A stretch of DNA of 9,042 nt, taken from Geminicoccaceae bacterium (GTDB lineage Bacteria > Pseudomonadota > Alphaproteobacteria > Geminicoccales > Geminicoccaceae). The position numbers were made by a program, and so were the translations under genes. Position 1 is the stretch's first letter. Each line of letters begins with the position of its first letter. Positions 1 through 6,998 of the stretch are shown piece after piece. The notes beneath the pieces were generated by a model, which was not told the origin of the DNA, did not search any database, and saw only the letters and a list, made by a program, of their open reading frames with translations. Location of the stretch: contig JAPJRA010000102.1 in the NCBI GenBank assembly GCA_030824835.1, positions 1 to 9,042 on the forward strand. Reading direction: 5' to 3'.

Positions 1-2676
1 GAGCGCATGTCCAAGGCCGCTGAACGACGCCAAGGAGATGATGCGGGCGATCAGCGGGGCGCCCCACAAGGTGAACTCACGGACTTTCAGCTCCCCACTG
101 CCATTGAGGCCACTGGAAGCCTGATTGACGTCGGCCGACAATTGGAACCTACCGCCCCGGATGCCATTATCCGAGGTTCCGATCCCTCGAATCAACCAAC
201 CCGCGTCGCTACCGAGCAAGGTCACGACGGTGCGCTGGGCTGGCGTTGCGGCATCCAGGCTGATCTGACTGTCCTCGATGTTGGCGCGCAATCGTGCCGC
301 GGCCCAGATCCCCCGGCGACGTTCCACCGAGCCGTCGAGGTTTGAGATCGGCGCATCGCCGATCCGGAGCTGTCGGGCGGTCACGTCGACCCGAAAGTCG
401 GGGAGCGCTGGTGTGTCGCCACCAGCACTGCCGCCGCCATGTAGCACCGGCCGCAGGTCCAGACGGCCGATATCAATGCGTCCGCGCCAACGGGTTCCAT
501 CCAGGGTCAGTTTGGCCGTGAGATCGCCCAGCGGGCCGATGAGGCGCCGGAGCTCGACGCGTTGCGGGCGCGGTGGATCCAGTTGCAGGTCGGCGTCACC
601 TTCCACCTGCCATCCAGCTGCATCGACCTGTGCCTTCTGAATCGACAAGCTCTGCGCATCCGCCTGCACCAACCTTGCCGTCAGGCGACCCGGCTCGCCT
701 CGACGTTTCATCAGCACGACGGGCTCCAAGCCGAATGTGGCCTGCTGTAGATCGAGGTCGACATCGATGGTACGCAGCGGGCTGCGCGCCTCCACGAGCC
801 TGACATCGAATCCGACCGAACCGTCGATCTCGGTTGGCCATGTCACCGCCAGCGACTTCGCACCCGCAGCGTCGATGCTCCCGACGGCCTTGACCGTGCG
901 CGTGACACCTCGCACGGGGGGCGTATTCTCGCGGACCTCGACCGTCGCCGGCACGCCGTTGACCCGCACGTCACCCTGGGCGCTGATTCCCGTAGGCTCG
1001 GCTACCAGCGTTACCGAACCAGCCATCAGATCGTAACCCGGGGCGACCTGACGGATGTTCGTGTCGCGCAGCTGCGTGGTCGCCTTGTACCGGATCTTCT
1101 CTGGAGGAATCTCGTCGAGCAGGGGCAGGCCGATCTCAAGCTTGGTTGTCTGTTGCCCGGTGGCATTGGCCGCGGACAGACCCGTGCTCTTGCCCAAGGC
1201 CACCGGCTCGTTATCGAGCAAGGTCATGGCGTCGGGCAGCGTGGACTTGAGGTCTGCCTTAAGGTGTATCTGGACCGGAGGGTCGACGAACAAATTGGAC
1301 AGGACAACGTCGCCATTCGCCAGGCTCACCCCACCCGTCTGACCAGTGTCGACCTTGAACTGGAGACTGTTACCGGCAAGGCTGCCTGCGCCTTCGAGGC
1401 CGGTCGCGGGTGGCATCGTATCGATGTAGCGCAGCTGCATGCCGTTGAAGCTGAACTGCCCGCCGATCTTAGGCTGGTTCGGACGATCACCGTGGCTGGA
1501 AAGCTGGAACGTCGCAGCTGACACCTTCCCCACAGGAACATTGGCGACGACCCAGTCGCGCGCATCCCCGCCAAGGCTCTTTGGCCAAAGTTGGAGAATT
1601 TCCGCCACGTCGAGGTCGCCGGCTTTAAGCGTCAGATCGGCATCGACCCCATGCTCGGCCAGCCCAAGAGTACCAGCCAAGTTCAACGAATATCCTGGGG
1701 CGGCGAGCTCGCAGCGCTCAATCTCGCCCGTCAACCAACCCGCTGCAAGTTGCCCGCGGAACGAGCCACCGGTAATGGGAATGGGCGCCAGACCCAAGGA
1801 TGCTACCCCTATTTCCCCGGCTCCCGCCGACAGATCGACGGTAGCGATTCCCCGTTCGCCGGTGGAGGGATTGAAGGTAAAGCCGACCGTGCCTGAGATC
1901 GGAACGGCAATCCCAGCTAGCGGCAGATCGGGCGCGAAGGCGGCGAAATCACTAGCCTGAAGCCGCTGGAACTCGATTGTCACCCGCTCCAGCGGGCTAG
2001 GCGTGGCCGGTTCCGTAGACGCTTCGACATGTCCCTCACCCAGCCTGCCGCTCAGCGAGGCCGTCCAGATGCCTTGCTTTTGCTCAAGCTCGAAAACCGG
2101 ATCGTTGGCGCTTGCGCGATCCCCTGACACAGCGTCGACAAATTCCAAGGACGGTGCTGTCACTTGAACCAACCGCAAGTGGCTCACCCGAGGATCCGCG
2201 CTTTCGCTAGCGCCGCCCATCAACTTGTCCAGACCCTCGTCACCACCCTCCTCGCCGAACACCACGTCCGCCAGCTGGCCTCCGAAGCTCAGGACGAGCT
2301 TGCCATCAGCGTTCCTGGTCAGCTCGATGCCAGGCAGTTCCAGCTGAGCCGCCACCAGTTCGAGCCGTCCGAGCAGTAGCGGGCGGACGGCCACCTGCCC
2401 GCGTAGGAGTGGCGCGCTAGCCACGAACGTGCCCGTCTCGGAACGCGCTTCAACGTCACGAATTTCCAGCGCTATCGTTCCCTTGTCACGGAACCAGACC
2501 AAGCTGGGATTGGTGAAGGAGACCCGATAGGGAGCGCCGCGATCGACCAGGGTTTGCAGCAGCGGCTGCAGCGGCGTTAGCGACAGCGGGCCTTGGCTCA
2601 GGCGCCACAGCAGGCCACCAAGGACGACTACCAGCGCTAGGCTTACAACGAAGAGCCATTTGAGTAGACGGCGCAT
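1..2676 (-). CDS. AsmA/YhdP-like (DUF3971-type) envelope protein, C-terminus beyond the left edge
   Basis: An open frame without stops runs from the ATG at 2676-2674 to the left edge, giving 892 residues and no stop codon. The protein begins with a basic tip (MRRLLKW) followed by one hydrophobic segment (about residues 8-26), typical of an inner-membrane signal anchor with the bulk in the periplasm. The rest is a long, beta-rich, low-complexity-free chain typical of AsmA-like proteins. Near the visible end (about residues 861-892) lies a GELKV...WGAPLIARIISLASFSGL stretch, which resembles the conserved C-terminal AsmA-like signature in which a Gly-rich strand precedes 'P-lar-l-slaS-tGl'. In this superfamily YhdP, TamB and YdbH are implicated in phospholipid transport to the outer membrane; that role here is inference. 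Related proteins usually exceed 1000 residues, so a few hundred are probably missing. The ATG directly precedes the anchor, but no strong ribosome binding site sits at ideal distance. It is transcribed away from glnE. Confidence 0.82.
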   Translation of the reverse strand, partial: MRRLLKWLFVVSLALVVVLGGLLWRLSQGPLSLTPLQPLLQTLVDRGAPYRVSFTNPSLVWFRDKGTIALEIRDVEARSETGTFVASAPLLRGQVAVRPLLLGRLELVAAQLELPGIELTRNADGKLVLSFGGQLADVVFGEEGGDEGLDKLMGGASESADPRVSHLRLVQVTAPSLEFVDAVSGDRASANDPVFELEQKQGIWTASLSGRLGEGHVEASTEPATPSPLERVTIEFQRLQASDFAAFAPDLPLAGIAVPISGTVGFTFNPSTGERGIATVDLSAGAGEIGVASLGLAPIPITGGSFRGQLAAGWLTGEIERCELAAPGYSLNLAGTLGLAEHGVDADLTLKAGDLDVAEILQLWPKSLGGDARDWVVANVPVGKVSAATFQLSSHGDRPNQPKIGGQFSFNGMQLRYIDTMPPATGLEGAGSLAGNSLQFKVDTGQTGGVSLANGDVVLSNLFVDPPVQIHLKADLKSTLPDAMTLLDNEPVALGKSTGLSAANATGQQTTKLEIGLPLLDEIPPEKIRYKATTQLRDTNIRQVAPGYDLMAGSVTLVAEPTGISAQGDVRVNGVPATVEVRENTPPVRGVTRTVKAVGSIDAAGAKSLAVTWPTEIDGSVGFDVRLVEARSPLRTIDVDLDLQQATFGLEPVVLMKRRGEPGRLTARLVQADAQSLSIQKAQVDAAGWQVEGDADLQLDPPRPQRVELRRLIGPLGDLTAKLTLDGTRWRGRIDIGRLDLRPVLHGGGSAGGDTPALPDFRVDVTARQLRIGDAPISNLDGSVERRRGIWAAARLRANIEDSQISLDAATPAQRTVVTLLGSDAGWLIRGIGTSDNGIRGGRFQLSADVNQASSGLNGSGELKVREFTLWGAPLIARIISLASFSGLGHAL

Positions 2677-2834
2677 GCGCGAGACGATCCCAATTTCCCT
2701 CTGCGGCAAGGGCAGCGGGCTGCTTCAACATCCTCGACTGACGCGCCGTCGGCAAGCGCCGGCACTGGCAATGATGCTTGACCCGGCCAGCCGCATTCAA
2801 CGATCCTCGCCCCCTTGCTCTCCGGCGGAAGGCG
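2677..2834. promoter_or_regulatory. Divergent intergenic region between the AsmA-like gene and glnE
   Basis: This region separates two divergently oriented genes, so promoters for both are expected in it. On the plus strand a CTTGACC (2777-2783) is a good -35 element. The matching -10 would be GATCCT at 2802-2807 after an 18-base spacer, a weak match. It would put a transcript start about 20 bases before the glnE ATG at 2835. I see no convincing -35/-10 pair for the minus-strand gene and no NtrC-type or other recognisable operator. The presence of promoters follows from gene orientation; the exact elements are speculative. Confidence 0.35.
2824..2832 (+). promoter_or_regulatory. Weak ribosome binding site that supports the glnE start at 2835
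   Basis: The purine-rich stretch GGCGGAAGG lies 2-10 bases before the ATG at 2835. It is not an ideal Shine-Dalgarno sequence, but it is better than what precedes the alternative TTG at 2778, where no purine-rich box is seen at proper distance. That TTG also coincides with the best -35 candidate. Confidence 0.35.
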
Positions 2835-5795
2835 ATGTTGTTGAACGGCACCATACTCGCACCGCCCCGTGTCCCCGATGCGTCTTCGGCCGAGCACGGA
2901 CTGAAGCGGTGGCTGCACACGGGCGAAACAGCGGCAGATCCGGCGCTTGCCGCATTCGTGCGGCACACGGCCCGCGACGATGCGATCCGGCCACTGCTGG
3001 AGGGCATTCTTGCCGGCAGCCCCTTCCTTACCGATTGCCTCACTGCCGAGCCAGGCGTGTTGCGGCTCCTGCTGGAGCAGGGAGCCAGTGTCGCCTATGG
3101 GACCTTGCTGGCAGAACTGGGCGAGATTCCGACGGGCGAACGCACCCGCCTGATGGCGGGCCTCCGGCGGGCGCGACGGCGTCAGTCCCTGCTGATTGCT
3201 CTTTGCGACCTGCAAGGCACGTGGTCGGTCGAGAAGGTGACGGCGGCCCTTACCACGTTGGCCGATCGTGCGGTCGAGCTTGCCTTGCGTCACCTGCTGG
3301 GCGAGGCCATCAAACGCGGTGAGTTGCGACCCGACGACCAGAGACCGATCGAGCAGAGCGGACTGTTCGTGCTGGGCATGGGCAAGCACGGCGCCGCCGA
3401 ACTCAACTTCTCCAGCGACATCGACCTGATCATCCTGTTCGACGAGGAGCGGCTACCTTATTGCGGCAGCGAGGGGCCAATGGCCTGCTGCACGCGCCTG
3501 GCCCGTGGGCTCGTCTATCTGCTGGAGACAAAGACCAAGGATGGCGCGGTTTTTCGCACCGACCTACGCCTGCGCCCGCACCCGCCGGGACATCCGTTGG
3601 CGCTGTCGACCGATGCCGCCGAACTCTATTACGAGCGCCATGGTCAGAATTGGGAGCGCGCAGCGCTGATCAAGGCGCGCGTGGTTGGAGGCGATATCAC
3701 TGCAGGGTCGCGGTTCCTGAAGGCCTTGACCCCATTCATCTGGCGCAAGCACCTCGACTACGCGGCTATTCGCGACATCCATTCGATCAAGCGGCAGATC
3801 AACGCCTATCGCGGCTTCGGCAACGTGCGCGTGCTGGGTCATGATCTCAAGGTCGGCCGAGGTGGCATTCGCGAGATCGAGTTCTTTGCCCAGACCCAGC
3901 AGCTGATCCTGGGCGGACGGGTACCGGAATTGCGCCTGCGGCAGACCTGCGCCGCCCTGGCAACGCTGGCAGATCGGCGCTGGGTCGACCAGAAGACCGC
4001 GTCCGAACTCACCGCGGCCTATAGGTTGCTCCGCTCCCTGGAGCACAGATTGCAGATGGTGGCGGACCGCCAGACCCAGACACTTCCCGAGATCGAACCC
4101 GATTTCCGGAAGTTTGCGGCGTTCGCCGGCTTCGAGGATCCGATCCAGCTCGAGCAACTGGTCCATCGGACCCTGCTGACGGTTGAGCGCCACTATGCGG
4201 CGCTGTTCGAACTCGAACCCGACCTCGGTGCCGGCGGGAGCCTGGTGTTTACCGGCACGGCGGACGATCCTGCGACGCTAAAGACACTTTCGTCCATGGG
4301 ATTCAAAGATCCTTCGGCGATCTCCGGCCGAATCCGCGCCTGGCATCACGGCCACGTCCGCGCCACTCGCAGCACCCGGTCGCGCGAGCTGCTGACCGAG
4401 CTCCTGCCGGTCCTGCTGGACGCCTTGGCGGAGCAGCCGGACCGCGACGGCGCCTTCTGGCTATTCGACGAGTTCGTGCGCGGCCTGCCGGCCGGGGTGC
4501 AGCTGTTCTCGTTGTTTCGGGCGAACCCCAGACTGCTCAAGCTGCTGGCGGATCTTATGGGAACCGCTCCGCGCTTGGCACGGCAACTGAGCGGTCACGT
4601 CGATCTTTTCGATGCGATGCTGACGCCCGATTTCTTTGAGTGCCTGCCGGACCGGGCAGCACTCGAGGCCGAGCTTGCCTCCCGTCAGGTCGATGCCCGG
4701 GATCTCCAGGACCGGCTGGACGTATGTCGTCGTTGGGCGCACGGGCGTCAGTTCCAGGCCGGCCTGCAGGTCCTGCTGGGGATCGTCGATGCAGGGGCCG
4801 CAGCGGCCATGCTCGCGGCGATAGCCGAGGTCGTCATCGACAGCCTGCTGCCGGCCGCCGCGGAATGGCTCGTTGCCCAGCACGGCCGGATGTCAGGCGG
4901 AGCCTTCGTCGTGCTGGCACTTGGCAAGCTGGGTGCCAACGAGCTGACCGTCAGCTCCGATCTGGATCTCGTCTTCATTTATGACGCGGCCAAGAATGCC
5001 CACTCCGCCGGTTCGCGCCCGCTAGCTGCAGCTACCTATTATGCTAGGTTAGGACAGCGTCTGGTCAGCGCGCTCGCGGCTAAGACCGCGGAAGGGCAAC
5101 TCTACGAGATCGACATGCGCCTGCGCCCATCAGGCAATGTCGGCCCGGTGGCGACCACGTTGGACAACTTCACACGCTACCACGCCGAAACGGCACAGAC
5201 TTGGGAACAGCAGGCGCTCAGCAAAGCCCGAGTCGTCGCCGGCGATCCGAACTTGGCGCGTCGGGTCGAGGATGCGATCTGGACCAATATTGCCCGGCCT
5301 CGCCAGCCCGGGCCTTTGGCCCAAGCTGTCCGCGCCATGCGTGAGCGCATCTACCGGGAGCATGGCAGCACGGACCCCTGGCATCTCAAGCATGCCAGGG
5401 GTGCTATGGTGGAGATTGAATTCACCGTGCAGTTCGTCAAGCTGCTGCATGCTCATTGCCATGCCGGACTGCGCACCACCGCGATGCGCGACCTGTTCCT
5501 TGTGATGCGCGACGACGCCCTGCTGCCGACCGACCAGGTCGAGGAACTCGCCCGTGCCTATGCGTTGCATCAGGCTCTGCAGGCGGTACTCCGTTTGTCG
5601 CTAAGTGACCGCTTCGACCCCAAGGGCGCGCCCGCACGTCTGCTTGAGGCGTTGGTGAGGGCGGCAGCCGTGGCGCTTGACGGCGAGCCGACGGCGGCTG
5701 ATTTCGCTGCCCTGCAGCGGCTTCTCATTGAAAGCCAGCGGGCGGTTAGCCAGATCTTCGATCAACTCTGCCCTCCCGCCGTGCCAGTGAGCTGA
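2835..5795 (+). CDS. glnE: Bifunctional glutamine synthetase adenylyltransferase / adenylyl-removing enzyme
   Basis: GlnE attaches AMP to a tyrosine of glutamine synthetase and removes it by phosphorolysis, under control of PII and glutamine; it acts in the cytoplasm. The 986-residue product has the full two-half architecture. The N-terminal adenylyl-removing half carries GMGKHGAAELNFSSDIDL with the catalytic pair D195/D197, then FRTDLRLRP, YYERHGQNWERAALIKAR and GRGGIREIEF (ending at F350), followed by the EHRLQM helix region. The C-terminal adenylyltransferase half carries ALGKLGANELTVSSDLDL with D709/D711, then DMRLRPSGNVGP, TWEQQALSKARVVAGD and a helical tail. Both halves keep the G-G/D-x-D nucleotidyltransferase signature, so both activities should be present. 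The ATG at 2835 is chosen over an in-frame TTG at 2778 that would add 19 residues, because it has a better upstream purine box and family proteins start close to this point. One oddity is GAMVEIEF (856-863) where GG-x-x-D-IEF is usual. It heads a likely three-gene operon. Confidence 0.97.
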   Translation: MLLNGTILAPPRVPDASSAEHGLKRWLHTGETAADPALAAFVRHTARDDAIRPLLEGILAGSPFLTDCLTAEPGVLRLLLEQGASVAYGTLLAELGEIPTGERTRLMAGLRRARRRQSLLIALCDLQGTWSVEKVTAALTTLADRAVELALRHLLGEAIKRGELRPDDQRPIEQSGLFVLGMGKHGAAELNFSSDIDLIILFDEERLPYCGSEGPMACCTRLARGLVYLLETKTKDGAVFRTDLRLRPHPPGHPLALSTDAAELYYERHGQNWERAALIKARVVGGDITAGSRFLKALTPFIWRKHLDYAAIRDIHSIKRQINAYRGFGNVRVLGHDLKVGRGGIREIEFFAQTQQLILGGRVPELRLRQTCAALATLADRRWVDQKTASELTAAYRLLRSLEHRLQMVADRQTQTLPEIEPDFRKFAAFAGFEDPIQLEQLVHRTLLTVERHYAALFELEPDLGAGGSLVFTGTADDPATLKTLSSMGFKDPSAISGRIRAWHHGHVRATRSTRSRELLTELLPVLLDALAEQPDRDGAFWLFDEFVRGLPAGVQLFSLFRANPRLLKLLADLMGTAPRLARQLSGHVDLFDAMLTPDFFECLPDRAALEAELASRQVDARDLQDRLDVCRRWAHGRQFQAGLQVLLGIVDAGAAAAMLAAIAEVVIDSLLPAAAEWLVAQHGRMSGGAFVVLALGKLGANELTVSSDLDLVFIYDAAKNAHSAGSRPLAAATYYARLGQRLVSALAAKTAEGQLYEIDMRLRPSGNVGPVATTLDNFTRYHAETAQTWEQQALSKARVVAGDPNLARRVEDAIWTNIARPRQPGPLAQAVRAMRERIYREHGSTDPWHLKHARGAMVEIEFTVQFVKLLHAHCHAGLRTTAMRDLFLVMRDDALLPTDQVEELARAYALHQALQAVLRLSLSDRFDPKGAPARLLEALVRAAAVALDGEPTAADFAALQRLLIESQRAVSQIFDQLCPPAVPVS
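5374..5402. repeat. Perfect 11-bp inverted repeat with 7-base loop inside glnE
   Basis: The arms are ACCCCTGGCAT (5374-5384) and ATGCCAGGGGT (5392-5402), exact reverse complements separated by CTCAAGC. Seven of the eleven pairs are G-C, so the transcript could form a stable stem-loop. It lies fully inside the C-terminal half of glnE, encoding the DPWHLKHARG stretch. No T-run follows, so it is not a standard intrinsic terminator. Whether it has a function is unknown. Confidence 0.8.
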
Positions 5796-5816
5796 CGGTG
5801 AGCCAAATTCAGCAAC

Positions 5817-5824
5817 AAGGGGAA
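5817..5824 (+). promoter_or_regulatory. Ribosome binding site that decides the peroxiredoxin start
   Basis: AAGGGGAA lies with its G-run ending 8 bases before the ATG at 5831, a near-ideal Shine-Dalgarno arrangement. It lies downstream of the in-frame GTG at 5798 and would be part of the coding sequence if that GTG were used, which argues for the ATG. Confidence 0.75.
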
Positions 5825-5830
5825 CATGCT

Positions 5831-6304
5831 ATGAGCGGTCCTAGTGAGGGCGACCCGGCACCCGAGTTCGAGCTGCCGACCGATGGCGGCGGCCGCATCA
5901 GTTCGGCCGACCTCGGCGGCAAGCCCTATGTGATCTATTTCTATCCGAAGGACGACACGCCGGGCTGCACCAAGGAGGCGATCGGCTTTTCCTGCGTCTA
6001 CGATCAGTTCAAGGCCGCGGGCGTTGAGGTCATCGGCGTCTCCAAGGACAGCGTCGCCAGCCACGACAATTTCAAGCGCAAGCACGAGCTGGCGTTTCCA
6101 CTCGCTTCCGACCAATCCGGTGATGTCGTGGCGGCATTCGGCACCTGGATCGAGAAAAGCATGTACGGCAAGAAGTACATGGGGATCGACCGCGCGACGT
6201 TTCTTGTCGGTGCCGACGGTAAGGTCATGAGGGCATGGCGCGGCGTGAAGGTCCCAGGCCACGTCGAGGAAGTGCTACAGGCCGCTCGCGCGGCGTCGAG
6301 TTGA
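5831..6304 (+). CDS. bcp: Thioredoxin-dependent thiol peroxidase, Bcp/PrxQ-type peroxiredoxin
   Basis: The enzyme reduces hydrogen peroxide and organic hydroperoxides in the cytoplasm using thioredoxin. The 157-residue product is of normal Bcp length and has a complete thioredoxin-like peroxiredoxin fold: GDPAPEFELP near the N-terminus, then YFYPKDDTPGCTKEA with the peroxidatic C46 in the PxxxT/S-x-x-C motif (P39, T43, C46), the VIGVSKDSVASHDNF strand-helix, FPLASD, and the conserved R121 in DRATFLVG. The usual Bcp resolving cysteine five residues after the peroxidatic one is replaced by I51; the only other nearby cysteine is C55, nine residues on. My recollection is that an isoleucine here also occurs in other alphaproteobacterial Bcp proteins, so recycling may use C55 or run as a 1-Cys mechanism. 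The start is ATG 5831 with a strong ribosome binding site; an in-frame GTG at 5798, two bases after the glnE stop, would add 11 unconserved-looking residues. It lies 35 bases after glnE and is probably cotranscribed. Confidence 0.95.
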   Translation: MSGPSEGDPAPEFELPTDGGGRISSADLGGKPYVIYFYPKDDTPGCTKEAIGFSCVYDQFKAAGVEVIGVSKDSVASHDNFKRKHELAFPLASDQSGDVVAAFGTWIEKSMYGKKYMGIDRATFLVGADGKVMRAWRGVKVPGHVEEVLQAARAASS

Positions 6305-6306
6305 GG
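6303..6306 (+). promoter_or_regulatory. Ribosome binding site for the methyltransferase, overlapping the bcp stop
   Basis: GAGG shares its first two bases with the TGA stop of the peroxiredoxin gene (6302-6304) and lies 8 bases before the GTG at 6315. The arrangement suggests translational coupling between the two genes and supports the GTG as the start. Confidence 0.5.
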
Positions 6307-6314
6307 CGCTGCAG

Positions 6315-6977
6315 GTGAGTCCCCGAACGTTGGCGCTTTCCGATCGGATCAGCGCCTACCTGCTGGAGAACGGCCTGCGCGAAGTGCCGGCGCAGCGGGA
6401 ACTGCGTCATGTCACGGACTCGCTCGCCGACGGCGGCATGCGCAGCTCCGCCGAGCAGGCGCAGCTGCTGGCGTTGCTGGTCGAGCTGATGGGCGGACGC
6501 CTGATCCTCGAGATCGGCTGCTTCACGGGCTATGGCACGCTGGCCATGGCGCTGGCCCTGGCGTCCGACGGCCGCATCGTCACGCTCGATGTCAACGCCC
6601 ACTGGGCCGACATTGGTCGCAGGTACTGGCGGGCAGCCGGCGTGGAGGACCGCATCGAGCTGCGCCTGGGTCTCGCTTTGGAAAGCCTCGACGACCTGCT
6701 GACGCAAGGCGCTGGCGGCAGCTTCGATCTCGCCTATGTCGACGCCGACAAGAAGGGCTACGACGCCTACTACGAACGAGCCCTGGCGCTGGTGCGACCG
6801 GGCGGCCTCGTCGCGCTCGACAATGTGCTATGGCAAGGCGAAGTCGCCAATCCGGATAATCGCGACCACCAGACGGTGGCCCTGCGTGCGCTCAATGCCA
6901 AGATCCACCAGGACCCACGGGTCACGCCGGTGCTGCTGCCGATCGGCGATGGCTTGACGCTGGCACGCCGGCGCTGA
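6315..6977 (+). CDS. Class I SAM-dependent O-methyltransferase, catechol/caffeoyl-CoA OMT-like family
   Basis: The 220-residue product transfers a methyl group from S-adenosylmethionine, probably to a hydroxyl of a catechol-like small molecule; the substrate cannot be read from sequence. Seen features: motif I LEIGCFTGYGTLAMAL (residues 65-80) for SAM binding, the acidic residue D92 after strand 2 that would hold the ribose, FDLAYVDADKKGYDAYYE (137-154) and VALDNVLWQGEV (166-177). D143, D169 and N170 match the metal ligands of the cation-dependent OMT family (Methyltransf_3), and the length of 220 is typical. Translation probably starts at GTG 6315, ten bases after the bcp stop, with a GAGG box at good distance; the next in-frame ATG (residue 42) would remove the conserved N-terminal helix region. 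It is the last gene of the glnE-bcp cluster and ends 21 bases from the stop of the convergent oxidoreductase gene. Small-molecule OMT is well supported; specific biological role unknown. Confidence 0.9.
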   Translation: MSPRTLALSDRISAYLLENGLREVPAQRELRHVTDSLADGGMRSSAEQAQLLALLVELMGGRLILEIGCFTGYGTLAMALALASDGRIVTLDVNAHWADIGRRYWRAAGVEDRIELRLGLALESLDDLLTQGAGGSFDLAYVDADKKGYDAYYERALALVRPGGLVALDNVLWQGEVANPDNRDHQTVALRALNAKIHQDPRVTPVLLPIGDGLTLARRR

Positions 6978-6998
6978 AGACACCGGCCTTCGCGTTGA

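Noticed and set aside
7..2379. Several plus-strand open frames of 60-173 codons opposite the AsmA-like gene
   Set aside because: None has a recognisable domain; the continuous 892-codon minus-strand frame with a membrane anchor explains the region.
2660..3322. A 220-codon plus-strand frame overlapping the glnE start, with ATGATG at 2771
   Set aside because: It is out of frame with GlnE, crosses the start of the AsmA-like gene and gives a Pro/Arg-rich product with no domain.
2643..3389. A 248-codon open frame on the minus strand opposite the start of glnE
   Set aside because: It overlaps the well-supported GlnE N-terminus, its product has no recognisable domain and is rich in Arg, Gln and Gly, as expected for the antisense of a GC-rich gene.
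3564..4193. A 209-codon minus-strand open frame inside glnE
   Set aside because: It lies opposite highly conserved GlnE motifs and has no domain or ribosome binding site of its own; it is a codon-bias shadow.
5798..5830. GTG at 5798 as the peroxiredoxin start
   Set aside because: The strong Shine-Dalgarno sequence at 5817-5824 serves the ATG at 5831, and the added residues do not resemble a Bcp N-terminus.
6967..6987. Possible terminator hairpin GCCGG/CCGGC between the convergent genes
   Set aside because: The stem is only 5 bp with an 11-base loop and no T-run on either strand follows, so it is too weak to call a terminator.
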